DNA of 38,944 nt from Jiangella ureilytica (lineage in GTDB: Bacteria; Actinomycetota; Actinomycetes; Jiangellales; Jiangellaceae): positions 1 through 38,944 of the forward strand of contig NZ_SMKL01000059.1 in assembly GCF_004348545.1 (NCBI RefSeq), written 5' to 3'. The notes beneath the pieces were generated by a model. That model was not told where the DNA came from and made no database searches. It was given only the letters and a program-made list of their open reading frames with translations. Below, in pieces: positions 32,310 through 38,944 of the stretch (its first letter is position 1; each line of letters opens with the position of its first letter). Both the position numbers and the translations under genes were made by a program.

Positions 32310-33641
32310 TCACTCGGGGTCGAGCCACCAGGGGCTGGTGTAGGCGATGCCGAAGTCGTTGCAGGGGTGGCCGCCGGGGCCGGGCATGGCGTTGGGCTGC
32401 GTGGGGTCGGAGACCCGCAGCACCACCCAGTCGCCGTCGTCGGCGTTCACCGGCACCGTGAACCGGGTGACCCGCCCGGCCGCGGCCTCGACCACGTCGG
32501 CGACCTCGGGGACGCCGTTGCCTGGACGGAGCACCTGAAGGTCGAGCCGCTTGCCGTCCCACTCCGCGCCGCGGTCGAGGTCGACGGCGAAGCGGATGTC
32601 GCCGGCCCGCCGCCGGATCGACCCGCCCATGGGCGCGCCGTCGGCCGTGGCGTCGAGGCGCAGGCCGGAGACGCGGGTGGCGAAGAACCGGCGCTCGGTC
32701 ATGGCGCGGCGGACCGCCTCGCGGGTGTTCTCGGTGACCCACATGCCGGTGCGGCCCTTGCCCTCGGGGTAGCCCCAGTCGGTGCCGTGCTCGTCGGTGA
32801 CGCCGGACAACCCCGGCCGCCAGCCCGCGTTCAGACACGTGACCAACGGTGAGCTGACGCCGTCGGCCCACCCCTCGAAGAGGTAGTCGTCGAAGCGGTT
32901 GAACATCTCGAGGCTGACCAGCTGGTCGTGCGCCTTGGGCTGGTACCTGAAGTCGTTGAACCGGCCCGGCTCGCGCCCGGGGTGGTTGAAGCCCGCCAGG
33001 CCGTCGGCGCCGCCGTCGCCGAAGCCGAACGAGCCGTTCTCGCGGGTGAGCCAGCGGTAGAAGCCGCCCATGAGCGTCGCGTCGAGCACGTCGGTGTAGG
33101 CGTCGGTGAACCAGACGTTGATGTGGCCGAGCAGCGGGTTCGTCCACTCGAAGCCGCGGATGGCCGTGAACACGCCCGGCTCGTTCGCGGCGTCGGCGAG
33201 CTCGCGGGTCTGCCGCCAGCCGTGCCGGCTCAGCCCGGTGATCCGGTTGACGCCGTCGGGCAGCAGCGGATCGAGGATGCTCAGCACGCCGTCGGACAGC
33301 GTCGCGTGGTCGGTCAGCGCGGCGACGTCGAGGCCGGCCATGCGCATGGACTCGTAGGCGAGGGCGGGGTCGCCGGCGCCGTCGGAGAGCAGCGTGTGGT
33401 TGTGCAGGTCGGCGTGGACGAGCGTGCGACCCTGGGTGACGCGGGACGCGCGGCCGGCGCCGGCGGTGCCCTCAGTGGTGCGGGTGGCCGCCGCGGCGGC
33501 GCTGCTGGGAGCGGCGGCGAGGATGAGGCCGCTGGCCGCGCCGGCGAGGACGTCGCGGCGGGTCAGGCCTTCGTCGCCGTCATCGGGAGTGAACGGCGGG
33601 TGCGGGTGCGGGTGAGGATGCTCGTGCTCCGCGTCGCTCAT
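32310..33641 (-). CDS. Tat-exported PHP-domain metallohydrolase (CehA/McbA-like)
   Basis: A 443-residue exported hydrolase. The N-terminus carries a His-Pro run, EHEHPHPHPHPP, that may bind metal. The Tat signal LTRRDVLAGAASGLILAA starts at residue 26. The PHP domain shows HADLHNHTLLSDG (His76, His80, His82) and LTDHATLSDG (Asp111, His112), then GFNHPGREPGRF and later TDEHGTDWGY; these coordinate a metal cluster. Similar proteins are annotated CehA/McbA family after carbaryl hydrolases, but the true substrate is probably a phosphoester or carbamate and is unknown. The C-terminal beta part ends NDFGIAYTSPWWLDPE. It is convergent with the MerR gene and divergent from a membrane protein. Confidence 0.85.
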   Translation of the reverse strand: MSDAEHEHPHPHPHPPFTPDDGDEGLTRRDVLAGAASGLILAAAPSSAAAAATRTTEGTAGAGRASRVTQGRTLVHADLHNHTLLSDGAGDPALAYESMRMAGLDVAALTDHATLSDGVLSILDPLLPDGVNRITGLSRHGWRQTRELADAANEPGVFTAIRGFEWTNPLLGHINVWFTDAYTDVLDATLMGGFYRWLTRENGSFGFGDGGADGLAGFNHPGREPGRFNDFRYQPKAHDQLVSLEMFNRFDDYLFEGWADGVSSPLVTCLNAGWRPGLSGVTDEHGTDWGYPEGKGRTGMWVTENTREAVRRAMTERRFFATRVSGLRLDATADGAPMGGSIRRRAGDIRFAVDLDRGAEWDGKRLDLQVLRPGNGVPEVADVVEAAAGRVTRFTVPVNADDGDWVVLRVSDPTQPNAMPGPGGHPCNDFGIAYTSPWWLDPE

Positions 33642-33724
33642 GGTTCCTCAGCCTATGTGGCTCGCGTGAAGGCGCCCAGGAGGGGCGCGCAGACCGGCGA
33701 CGATCGGGGTAATAGCCTCGGGAC

Positions 33725-35074
33725 GTGCTGGTGTTGGCGGTCGCGGCGTTCTCCGTCGCCTGGTGGCTCGGGCTCTACCTGGCCGGGCGCGACCCCGCCG
33801 ACCCCGCGATGTCCCGTGCCGGTCTGGGCCTGGTGTCGTACGCCCTGGCGCTCGCGCTGAGCGTCTTCGACGGGACCGTCGTCGACGCCGTCGGCTACGT
33901 GCTGGCCGGGCTGCCGGCGCTGATCTGGGCCGGCGTGCTGATCGCGCTGCTGCCCGCGGAGGACCCGTACCGGGCACCGGCCGACCGCGTCTGGCGGTGG
34001 ACCGTCCTGCCGCTGGGGACCGCGGAGCTGGCCGCCGCCTCCGTCGTCGGCGGATGGTGGGAGCCGCTGACGGCGGTGCTCGTGCTGCTGCCGCTGGCGG
34101 CGGCGCTGGGGCTGGTGCTGCGGTCGATGGCGCGCGGTCCGGTGGGGCTGCGGCAGGGCGTCGTCGTGCTGGCGTCGCTGCTGTTCGCGCTCGGTGCGGT
34201 GGCCGTGCTGGTGCCGTTCGGGTGGCTGCCCGACGGTGTCGTCCTCGCCTCCGTCGGGGTCGACCTCGTCGTGCTGGGCGTCGTGGTCGCGGTGACGAAC
34301 GCGCTGGAGGCGGGCGAGGCCCTGGGTGCGGACCTGCGGCGCTCCGCCGTCGGCGCCGGGCTGGTGGCGGTGGTGTTCGGCGGGCAGGTCGGGCTGGTGT
34401 CGCTCGCCGTCGACGGGGGATCGGCCGATGCCGCCTTGCGGGCGCTCGCGTTCGGCGTCGTCGGCGCCGCGATCGCCGTCGTGACGCTGGCCAGCTCGAT
34501 CCAGACGGTCCTCGATCGCGTCGCCTTCGCGCGGACGCCGGACCTGCGCGAGTCGCGGGCCGAGCTGCGCGACGCCGCCGACGCGCTGCCCCGCCGCCAC
34601 GAGGGCGCCGAGCTGGCCTCGCTGGACGACGAGGCGTTCACCCGGCTCGTGCGCGACGCGCTGCGCCACTACGGCGACCTCGGCAAGCTGGTCTCCAGCC
34701 CCTTGCTCGCGCTGCCCGCCGTCGACGCCCGGCTGGCCGGTCGCGAGGTCGGTCGCGATGTCGGTCGCGAGGGGCACGCGCTGGAGCGCGCGACCGAGCT
34801 CAAGGCGCTGCTGCTCGAGAGCATCGAGCGGCTGCGGCCGCGCGATGCCTCGTTCGGGACCAGTGAGGAGTGGCGGCACTACAACGCCCTCTACTTCCCG
34901 TACGTCGCCGGAATCCGCCCGTACCGCCGTCAGCCCGACCTCAGCGGGCTCGACGACGTCTCGCGGCGGGCCTTCGACTGGCTGCGCCGCTACGTGCCGG
35001 AGCGGACCCTCTACAACTGGCAGAACGCGGCGGCCCGCGTGGTGGCGCTCGACCTGCGGGCCCGGGTCGACTGA
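33725..35074 (+). CDS. Multi-pass membrane protein with cytoplasmic C-terminal domain, unknown function
   Basis: A 449-residue protein starting at GTG 33725, 10 bases after a plausible -10 (TAATAG), so probably leaderless. The first ~265 residues form about eight membrane helices (LVLAVAAFSVAWWLGLYLAG; LGLVSYALALALSVF; and onward). The rest is soluble: RTPDLRESRAELRDAADALP, LRHYGDLGKLVSSPLLALP, then a charged repeat AGREVGRDVGREG and EEWRHYNALYFPYVAGIRPY, ending RTLYNWQNAAARVVALDLRA. The last part resembles a degenerate helix-turn-helix region, so a membrane-bound regulator is possible, but that is a guess. No histidine kinase or enzyme motif is found. Confidence 0.8.
   Translation: MLVLAVAAFSVAWWLGLYLAGRDPADPAMSRAGLGLVSYALALALSVFDGTVVDAVGYVLAGLPALIWAGVLIALLPAEDPYRAPADRVWRWTVLPLGTAELAAASVVGGWWEPLTAVLVLLPLAAALGLVLRSMARGPVGLRQGVVVLASLLFALGAVAVLVPFGWLPDGVVLASVGVDLVVLGVVVAVTNALEAGEALGADLRRSAVGAGLVAVVFGGQVGLVSLAVDGGSADAALRALAFGVVGAAIAVVTLASSIQTVLDRVAFARTPDLRESRAELRDAADALPRRHEGAELASLDDEAFTRLVRDALRHYGDLGKLVSSPLLALPAVDARLAGREVGRDVGREGHALERATELKALLLESIERLRPRDASFGTSEEWRHYNALYFPYVAGIRPYRRQPDLSGLDDVSRRAFDWLRRYVPERTLYNWQNAAARVVALDLRARVD
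34739..34774 (+). repeat. Tandem 12-base repeat inside the membrane-protein gene
   Basis: GGTCGCGAGGTC, GGTCGCGATGTC and GGTCGCGAGGGG follow head to tail, encoding GREVGRDVGREG. The unit is a multiple of 3 bases, so copy number may vary by slippage without breaking the frame. Confidence 0.8.
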
Positions 35075-35078
35075 GACC

Positions 35079-35116
35079 GGCAGTACTTGGCAGTGCCTCG
35101 TCTGTGGTTGGCAGTG
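35079..35116 (+). repeat. Phased GGCAGT repeats before a small membrane-protein gene
   Basis: GGCAGT occurs at 35079-35084, 35089-35094 and 35110-35115, spaced 10 and 21 bases. The last two are part of a 9-base direct repeat, TTGGCAGTG. The phasing to about one and two helical turns suggests a regulator site for the gene starting at 35171. Confidence 0.45.
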
Positions 35117-35170
35117 GTTCCGGGGCGACGGTCGTGGTGTCGGATCGACATCACGAAGGAGCTGGTCACC

Positions 35171-35605
35171 ATGGCCGAGAACCGCTTTGACACCGTCAGC
35201 CGCACCCCCGCCGTCGCCCGGATCCGCGAGACGCCGCTCCTGCGCTGGACCCTCGAGCTCGACGGCATCGCCAGCGTCGTGACCGGGCTCGTGTACGTGC
35301 TCGCGGCCGGCTGGCTCGGCGACCGCCTGGGCCTGTCGACGGCGCTGCTCTCCTCGGCGGGCGCCGTCATGCTCGTCGGCGGCGCCGTGGTGTTCGCGGT
35401 GTCGACGCGGCGCGAGGCGCCGGTGCTCTGGGTCGGCGCGATCATCGTGCTGAACACCGTCTGGGCGGTCGACAGCGTGGTCGTCGCCGCGACCGGCTGG
35501 TTCCACCCGACCACCGCCGGCACGACGTGGATCCTGCTGCAGGCCGCCGTGGTCGCCGTCTTCGCCGCCCTCGAATGGGCCGGACTCAGGCAGGCCCGCC
35601 GCTGA
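35171..35605 (+). CDS. Small four-helix membrane protein, unknown function
   Basis: A 144-residue membrane protein. ATG at 35171 follows AAGGAG (35156-35161). A polar N-terminus (AENRFDTVSRTPAVARIRET) leads to four hydrophobic helices: LDGIASVVTGLVYVLAAGWL; LSSAGAVMLVGGAVVFAV; VLWVGAIIVLNTVWAVDSVV; WILLQAAVVAVFAALEWAGL. Charged residues in the membrane part include Asp in NTVWAVDS and Glu in ALEWAG. I recognise no family. It has its own likely operator upstream and a terminator downstream, so it is probably a single-gene unit. Confidence 0.8.
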   Translation: MAENRFDTVSRTPAVARIRETPLLRWTLELDGIASVVTGLVYVLAAGWLGDRLGLSTALLSSAGAVMLVGGAVVFAVSTRREAPVLWVGAIIVLNTVWAVDSVVVAATGWFHPTTAGTTWILLQAAVVAVFAALEWAGLRQARR

Positions 35606-35623
35606 CCGCCGTCTCCCAGACCC

Positions 35624-35659
35624 CCGGCCCCGGCGCGCGTGAGCCCGCGCCGGGGCCGG
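35624..35659 (+). terminator. Terminator hairpin after the small membrane-protein gene
   Basis: CCGGCCCCGGCGCG (35624-35637) pairs perfectly with CGCGCCGGGGCCGG (35646-35659) across an 8-base loop. It begins 18 bases after the stop codon. Confidence 0.75.
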
Positions 35660-35733
35660 TCCATGCGGTCATCTGGACATGGGAACTCGAGCAGGGGCTT
35701 CGGCTCTGAGGTCACACTCTTGGTTTGGAACGT

Positions 35734-35919
35734 ATGACCAGCCGTCTGGGGGAGCAGTGGGCGCGGGCCCGCGGGCGGGTGTGGCCCAGCGAGGTCGCCG
35801 ACCTGGCTGGGGTGGCGCAGAACTCCGCAGGCAAACTGCTCACCGAACTCGAGCGGCCGGGCACCTCGGGCCCGGCCGCGCGAACCGCAGCGGTCGCGGC
35901 TTCTCCTAACGTCCCGTGA
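35734..35919 (+). CDS. Small helix-turn-helix-like protein or remnant
   Basis: A 61-residue open frame. The N-terminal part MTSRLGEQWARARGRVWPSE followed by VADLAGVAQNSAGKLLTELE looks like a helix-turn-helix DNA-binding segment. After LERPG the sequence turns into a low-complexity Ala/Pro tail (GTSGPAARTAAVAASPNVP), as if a winged domain had been cut off. ATG at 35734 is chosen; an upstream TTG (35725) would add 3 residues. No clear ribosome site is seen. It could be a real small regulator or the relic of one. Confidence 0.35.
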   Translation: MTSRLGEQWARARGRVWPSEVADLAGVAQNSAGKLLTELERPGTSGPAARTAAVAASPNVP

Positions 35920-35934
35920 GCACGTGACGGTGCG

Positions 35935-35966
35935 TTGAGCCGTCCCTCAGGGAACGCCGCTACGCT
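35935..35966 (+). promoter_or_regulatory. Candidate promoter of the CPBP gene
   Basis: TACGCT (35961-35966) is a good -10; TTGAGC (35935-35940) is a possible -35 although the 20-base spacer is long. The predicted start point coincides with the GTG at 35973, so translation would be leaderless. Confidence 0.4.
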
Positions 35967-35972
35967 CGAACG

Positions 35973-36755
35973 GTGGTGACCCAGGACCTGCCCGCCACCG
36001 GGACCGAGACGACGTCGCGGCGGCGGTTGAGCGCCGAGATCTGGATCGTCCTCGGGCTGTCGCTCGGCCAGTCGGCCGTCTACGCCGTCGTCAGCCTGAT
36101 CGCCCGGCTGACCAGGCCGGAGCGGCTGAGCGAACAGACCGCCACGCTGAACGCGTCGCGGAGCACCCGCGAGTACCTCGACCTCGCGTACCAGCTGCTG
36201 TCCATCGGCTTCGCGCTGGTGCCGGTGGCGCTGGCGCTCTACCTGCTGTCCGGTCCGGGCCGGTCGGCGCTGAAGCGGATCGGGTTCGACCTCGGGCAGC
36301 CGCGGCGCGACCTGCTGGTCGGGGTGGGGCTCTCGGTCGTCATCGGCCTGCCCGGGCTGGGCATCTACGTCCTCGGGCACGCCCTCGACATGAACGTCTC
36401 GATCCAGGCGAGCACGCTGAACGCCTACTGGTGGACGGTGCCGGTGCTGATCCTGTCGGCGCTGCAGAACGCCGTGGTCGAAGAGGTCATCGTCGTCGGG
36501 TTCCTGATGACGCGGCTGAAGCAACTGGGCTGGGAGCTGCCGGCCGTCATCGTGACGAGCGCGGTGCTGCGCGGCTCATACCACCTGTACCAGGGCTACG
36601 GCATGGCGATCGGCAACATGCTCATGGGCGTCGTGTTCGCGTACTTCTACCATCGGACCGGACGGGTGATGCCTCTGGTCATCGCCCACTCGATCCTCGA
36701 CATCGTCTCGTTCGTCGGCTACGACCTGTTCGCCGACGAGCTCGGCCTCCCGTGA
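35973..36755 (+). CDS. CPBP family intramembrane glutamic protease
   Basis: A 260-residue membrane protein of the CPBP (Rce1-like) family. GTG at 35973 is immediately followed by a second GTG; neither has a ribosome site, so initiation is probably leaderless. About seven helices are predicted. The catalytic motifs lie in the C-terminal half: Glu170-Glu171 in NAVVEEVIVVGFL, Arg200/His204 in LRGSYHLYQG and His239/Asp243 in AHSILD. The Arg usual in EExxxRG is replaced (EEVIVVG), so activity may be altered. Members cleave CAAX-like or bacteriocin-related peptides or scaffold other proteins. Its stop overlaps the DUF3052-like gene as GTGA. Confidence 0.88.
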   Translation: MVTQDLPATGTETTSRRRLSAEIWIVLGLSLGQSAVYAVVSLIARLTRPERLSEQTATLNASRSTREYLDLAYQLLSIGFALVPVALALYLLSGPGRSALKRIGFDLGQPRRDLLVGVGLSVVIGLPGLGIYVLGHALDMNVSIQASTLNAYWWTVPVLILSALQNAVVEEVIVVGFLMTRLKQLGWELPAVIVTSAVLRGSYHLYQGYGMAIGNMLMGVVFAYFYHRTGRVMPLVIAHSILDIVSFVGYDLFADELGLP

Positions 36756-37156
36756 CCGCGGGGTACTCCGGCACGCCGTTGGTGCGCAAACTCGGCATCA
36801 AGGCCGGACACCGGGTGCTGCTCGACGAGGCGCCCGGCGGCTTCGTCCTCGACGGCCTGCCCGACGGCGTCAGCGTCGACCATCGCGCGGGGCCCGGCCC
36901 GTACGACGTCGTCCTGGCGTTCACGCCCGATCGTGCGGCACTGGAGCGGGCGGTGCGCGCCCACCAGACGCGCATCGAGCGCAACGGCGCCATCTGGGTC
37001 GCCTGGCCGAAGCGGGCCAGCGGGGTGCCTACGGACCTGACGGAGGACGGCGTCCGCGAGGTGGCGCTGCCGCGCGGCCTCGTCGACGTCAAGGTGTGCG
37101 CCGTCGACGCCGTGTGGTCGGGCCTGAAGCTGGTGATCCGCCGAGAGAACCGTTGA
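36752..37156 (+). CDS. DUF3052-like protein
   Basis: A 134-residue cytoplasmic protein. It begins MTAGYSGTPLVRKLGIKAGH and has RVLLDEAPGGFVLDGLPDGV, later IWVAWPKRASGVPTDLTEDG and LVDVKVCAVDAVWSGLKLVI, matching the DUF3052 family widespread in actinomycetes. Its function is unknown. The GTG start overlaps the CPBP stop by 4 bases, so the two proteins are made together. No catalytic residues can be named. Confidence 0.85.
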   Translation: MTAGYSGTPLVRKLGIKAGHRVLLDEAPGGFVLDGLPDGVSVDHRAGPGPYDVVLAFTPDRAALERAVRAHQTRIERNGAIWVAWPKRASGVPTDLTEDGVREVALPRGLVDVKVCAVDAVWSGLKLVIRRENR

Positions 37157-37179
37157 CGCCGTCACCGCGTCCAAGCTGC

Positions 37180-38433
37180 ATGACGGCGCCACGGGCACGG
37201 TGGGTGGTCGCGGCGGGGCTGGCCCTGCTGGCGGCGGGGTGTGGCCAGACGGCGGCCGGTCCCGGTGCGGACGGCACGCCGACCGGCGGCGGCGACGGCT
37301 GGCGGCCGGTCGCGGAGTCGCCGCTGAGTCCTCGCGAGGCGCCACTGGCGGTCGCCGTCGGCGAGAAGGTCCTGGTCATCGGCGGCAGCGACGGGCCGCC
37401 GTGCCCTCCCGGCGCGAGCTGCGTCGCCGGGCCCGAGCCGCTCGGCGACGGCGCCGCCTACGATCCCGCGGCGGACCGGTGGGAGCCGATCGCCGACGCT
37501 CCGGTGCCGATCAGCGCCTTCCCCGAGACGACCGCCGTGGTGGGCGACACCGTCTACCTGCTCTCCACACTGTGGGCGGCCGACGGCACCGGCACCGTCA
37601 CCACGTCGTTCCTGGCCTACGACGCCGCGGCGGACACCTGGACCACGCTCACCCCGCCGGACCGCGGCGACCGGTCGTCGCTGACCGTCTCGGGCGGCCG
37701 AGTCGTCGCCTACAGCACGTCGCACGAGAGCGGCGGCGAGACCATCGAGCCGGTCGACCCGCTGCCGGCCGACCTCGTCTACGACGCCGCCGCCGGCACG
37801 TGGTCCGCCCTGCCGGCCGACCCGCTCGGGCCGTCGTACGACCGCCGCCTGATCGGCACCGACGACGGCGCCGTGCTGCTGGCCAGCGCGCTGGTCCCGG
37901 ACCCCGGCGTCGACCCGCCGGTCGTGCACGCCGCAAAGCTCGACCTCGCGACCGGCGCCTGGTCGGAGCTTCCCGACGGCGACCTCGTGAGCGCGTTCAC
38001 CATGCGCCGCGTCGGCGACCTCGTGCTCAGCGCACAGGAGGGCAGCGCCGACGGCGGTGAGGTGAACAACTGGGGCCGCGACATCCCGTACGCCGCCGTC
38101 CTCGACCCGGCCGCGGGCGTCTGGTCGGAGCTGCCGGAACGGGCCGAGCGCGAGCCCGGCGACGGGTTCAGCGTCCCCGGCGAGGTCAGCGGCGAGCGCA
38201 CCATCGTCTCCGGCGCCTGGGTGCTCGACGTGCCGACGCTGGGGTGGAGCCGGGTGCCGGACCTCCCGTTCGAGGAGCAGATCCAGGGGCAGTCGGCCGC
38301 GTTCGCCGGCACCGCCGACGGCGGCGGGCAGGTGTTCCTCTGGGGTGGCGCGTACTGGCCGGACGAGGACTGGGCGGCCGAGGGCGAGCTGCTCGCCGAC
38401 GGCTGGATCTGGACCGTCCCGGCACCGGAGTGA
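37180..38433 (+). CDS. Kelch-like beta-propeller lipoprotein
   Basis: A 417-residue exported lipoprotein. ATG at 37180 opens a proper signal (RWVVAAGLALLAAGC) with the lipobox Cys at residue 21; TTG at 37153, overlapping the upstream stop, is the alternative. The mature chain has Kelch-type blades: VGEKVLVIGGSDG followed by AAYDPAADRWEPIADAPVP, VGDTVYLLSTLW, then AYDAAADTWTTLTPPD, VYDAAAGTWSALPADP, LDLATGAWSELPDGD and LDPAAGVWSELPERA. It is likely a surface sugar- or protein-binding propeller; no enzyme residues are recognised. It lies 23 bases behind the DUF3052-like gene and may share its message. Confidence 0.85.
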   Translation: MTAPRARWVVAAGLALLAAGCGQTAAGPGADGTPTGGGDGWRPVAESPLSPREAPLAVAVGEKVLVIGGSDGPPCPPGASCVAGPEPLGDGAAYDPAADRWEPIADAPVPISAFPETTAVVGDTVYLLSTLWAADGTGTVTTSFLAYDAAADTWTTLTPPDRGDRSSLTVSGGRVVAYSTSHESGGETIEPVDPLPADLVYDAAAGTWSALPADPLGPSYDRRLIGTDDGAVLLASALVPDPGVDPPVVHAAKLDLATGAWSELPDGDLVSAFTMRRVGDLVLSAQEGSADGGEVNNWGRDIPYAAVLDPAAGVWSELPERAEREPGDGFSVPGEVSGERTIVSGAWVLDVPTLGWSRVPDLPFEEQIQGQSAAFAGTADGGGQVFLWGGAYWPDEDWAAEGELLADGWIWTVPAPE

Positions 38434-38635
38434 CGGGTCAGGCTGGGCCGGGACCTCGTGGGTCGCCCGCGGCCGCGACGACGACGACGTCACCCCCGCT
38501 GCGAGGCATCGACAACGGCGGCGACAGCACGTCCCTGGGCGTGACGGTCGAGGTGACGCGGCTGCGCTGAGGCGCTGGCGGTGGCAGACTCCCATGGATG
38601 AACCACGGAGTGCCGGCGGGGGCGGGACCCGGGAA

Positions 38636-38670
38636 AGATGAGAGACCTCTCATCTGGATCTCATCCTTCT
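38636..38670 (+). promoter_or_regulatory. Palindrome and phased TCTCATC repeats, candidate response-regulator site
   Basis: AGATGAGAG-AC-CTCTCATCT (38636-38655) is a perfect 20-base palindrome. TCTCATC then repeats at 38648-38654 and 38659-38665, 11 bases apart, which is the direct-repeat spacing of OmpR/PhoB-type regulators. It lies 20-50 bases before the start of the next gene. No such gene is within the window, so the link is inferred. Confidence 0.55.
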
Positions 38671-38689
38671 CTCGCCCGGGGTGCCGACG

Positions 38690-38944
38690 ATGCTGAGCAT
38701 GAAGTCGGCGGCCACCCTCACCGTCTCTGCCCTGGTGGTCGTCGCCGCCGGGATCTTCGGCGTGGGCTCGCTCCTGGCGGCCCCATCGGTGGGCGACGAC
38801 TTCGGCGATCCCGTCGACGTCGGGCCCGGCATCGGGGCCACTCCGGACGGCAGCGCGCCGTCGCGCGGGCCCTCGGGGACGGCGTCGCCGACTCCTACGC
38901 CCACCCCCACGCCGACACCCACCGCGACTCCCACTCCGACGCCC
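38690..38944 (+). CDS. N-terminal part of a membrane-anchored Pro/Thr-rich protein (cut by window end)
   Basis: The frame stays open to the end of the window. ATG at 38690 (other starts: GTG 38681, ATG 38699) encodes MLSMKSAATLTVSALVVVAA, a signal or anchor helix, then GIFGVGSLLAAPSVGDDFGD and a low-complexity tail GTASPTPTPTPTPT built from ACC/CCC repeats. Eighty-five codons are visible. Such proteins often sit next to two-component systems in actinomycetes, and the operator-like repeat upstream fits that, but the neighbour is outside the window. Function unknown. Confidence 0.6.
   Translation, partial: MLSMKSAATLTVSALVVVAAGIFGVGSLLAAPSVGDDFGDPVDVGPGIGATPDGSAPSRGPSGTASPTPTPTPTPTPTATPTPTP

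Noticed and set aside
38434-38635. Possible small gene after the Kelch-like lipoprotein
   Set aside because: The frames here lack ribosome sites and recognisable sequence; only an ending that looks vaguely protein-like (SLGVTVEVTRLR) was seen.
38860-38944. Repetitive end that looks like a CRISPR or satellite
   Set aside because: It is a short ACC/CCC coding repeat for Pro-Thr, without spacers.

Overview
The window is about 39 kb of very GC-rich DNA with strong GC bias at third codon positions. Many genes start with GTG, many neighbours overlap by 4 bases (ATGA or GTGA), several promoters look leaderless, and secreted proteins carry Sec, Tat or lipobox signals. All this points to an actinomycete; a Jiangella-like or related soil genus is a guess. 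The first 14 bases match the end of the Nextera transposon mosaic end, so position 1 is probably a raw contig edge.

Region 1 (46-6979, minus strand) is one operon: a peptide/opine-type ABC importer (lipoprotein binding protein, two permeases, two ATPases) followed by a FAD-dependent amine/amino-acid oxidase. Region 2 (7375-21507) holds secreted protein-degrading enzymes: three M6 (immune inhibitor A type) metallopeptidases on the plus strand, a fourth on the minus strand and a secreted subtilase. Between them lie a small lipoprotein, a thioredoxin-fold lipoprotein with a CxxC site, and a PucR-type regulator. Together regions 1 and 2 read as a protein-foraging locus: proteins are cut outside, products are imported, and amino compounds are oxidised inside. 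Three of the peptidase genes share an 18-base upstream motif, which suggests co-regulation.

Region 3 (21780-25384) is mixed: a secreted repeat protein behind a structured leader, a PPOX-type flavin/F420 protein divergent from an XRE/MmyB-like regulator, a small conserved protein, a Phd/VapC-type toxin-antitoxin pair, and an alkylguanine-DNA alkyltransferase. Region 4 (25578-29256) is a biotin-type cluster: bioY, an acyl-CoA ligase, a thiolase-like protein lacking a catalytic Cys, and an EcfT-type transporter subunit. It resembles Bacillus yhfU-yhfT-yhfS with EcfT added and has no ATPase gene.

Region 5 (29268-38944) contains a Tat-exported PhoD phosphatase, an imine-reductase-like dehydrogenase divergent from a MerR regulator with a visible operator, a Tat-exported PHP-domain hydrolase, two membrane proteins, a small HTH-like ORF, a CPBP protein overlapping a DUF3052-like gene, a Kelch-like lipoprotein, and the start of a Pro/Thr-rich anchored protein behind a striking operator-like repeat. 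I saw no tRNA, rRNA, CRISPR array, insertion sequence or phage gene.
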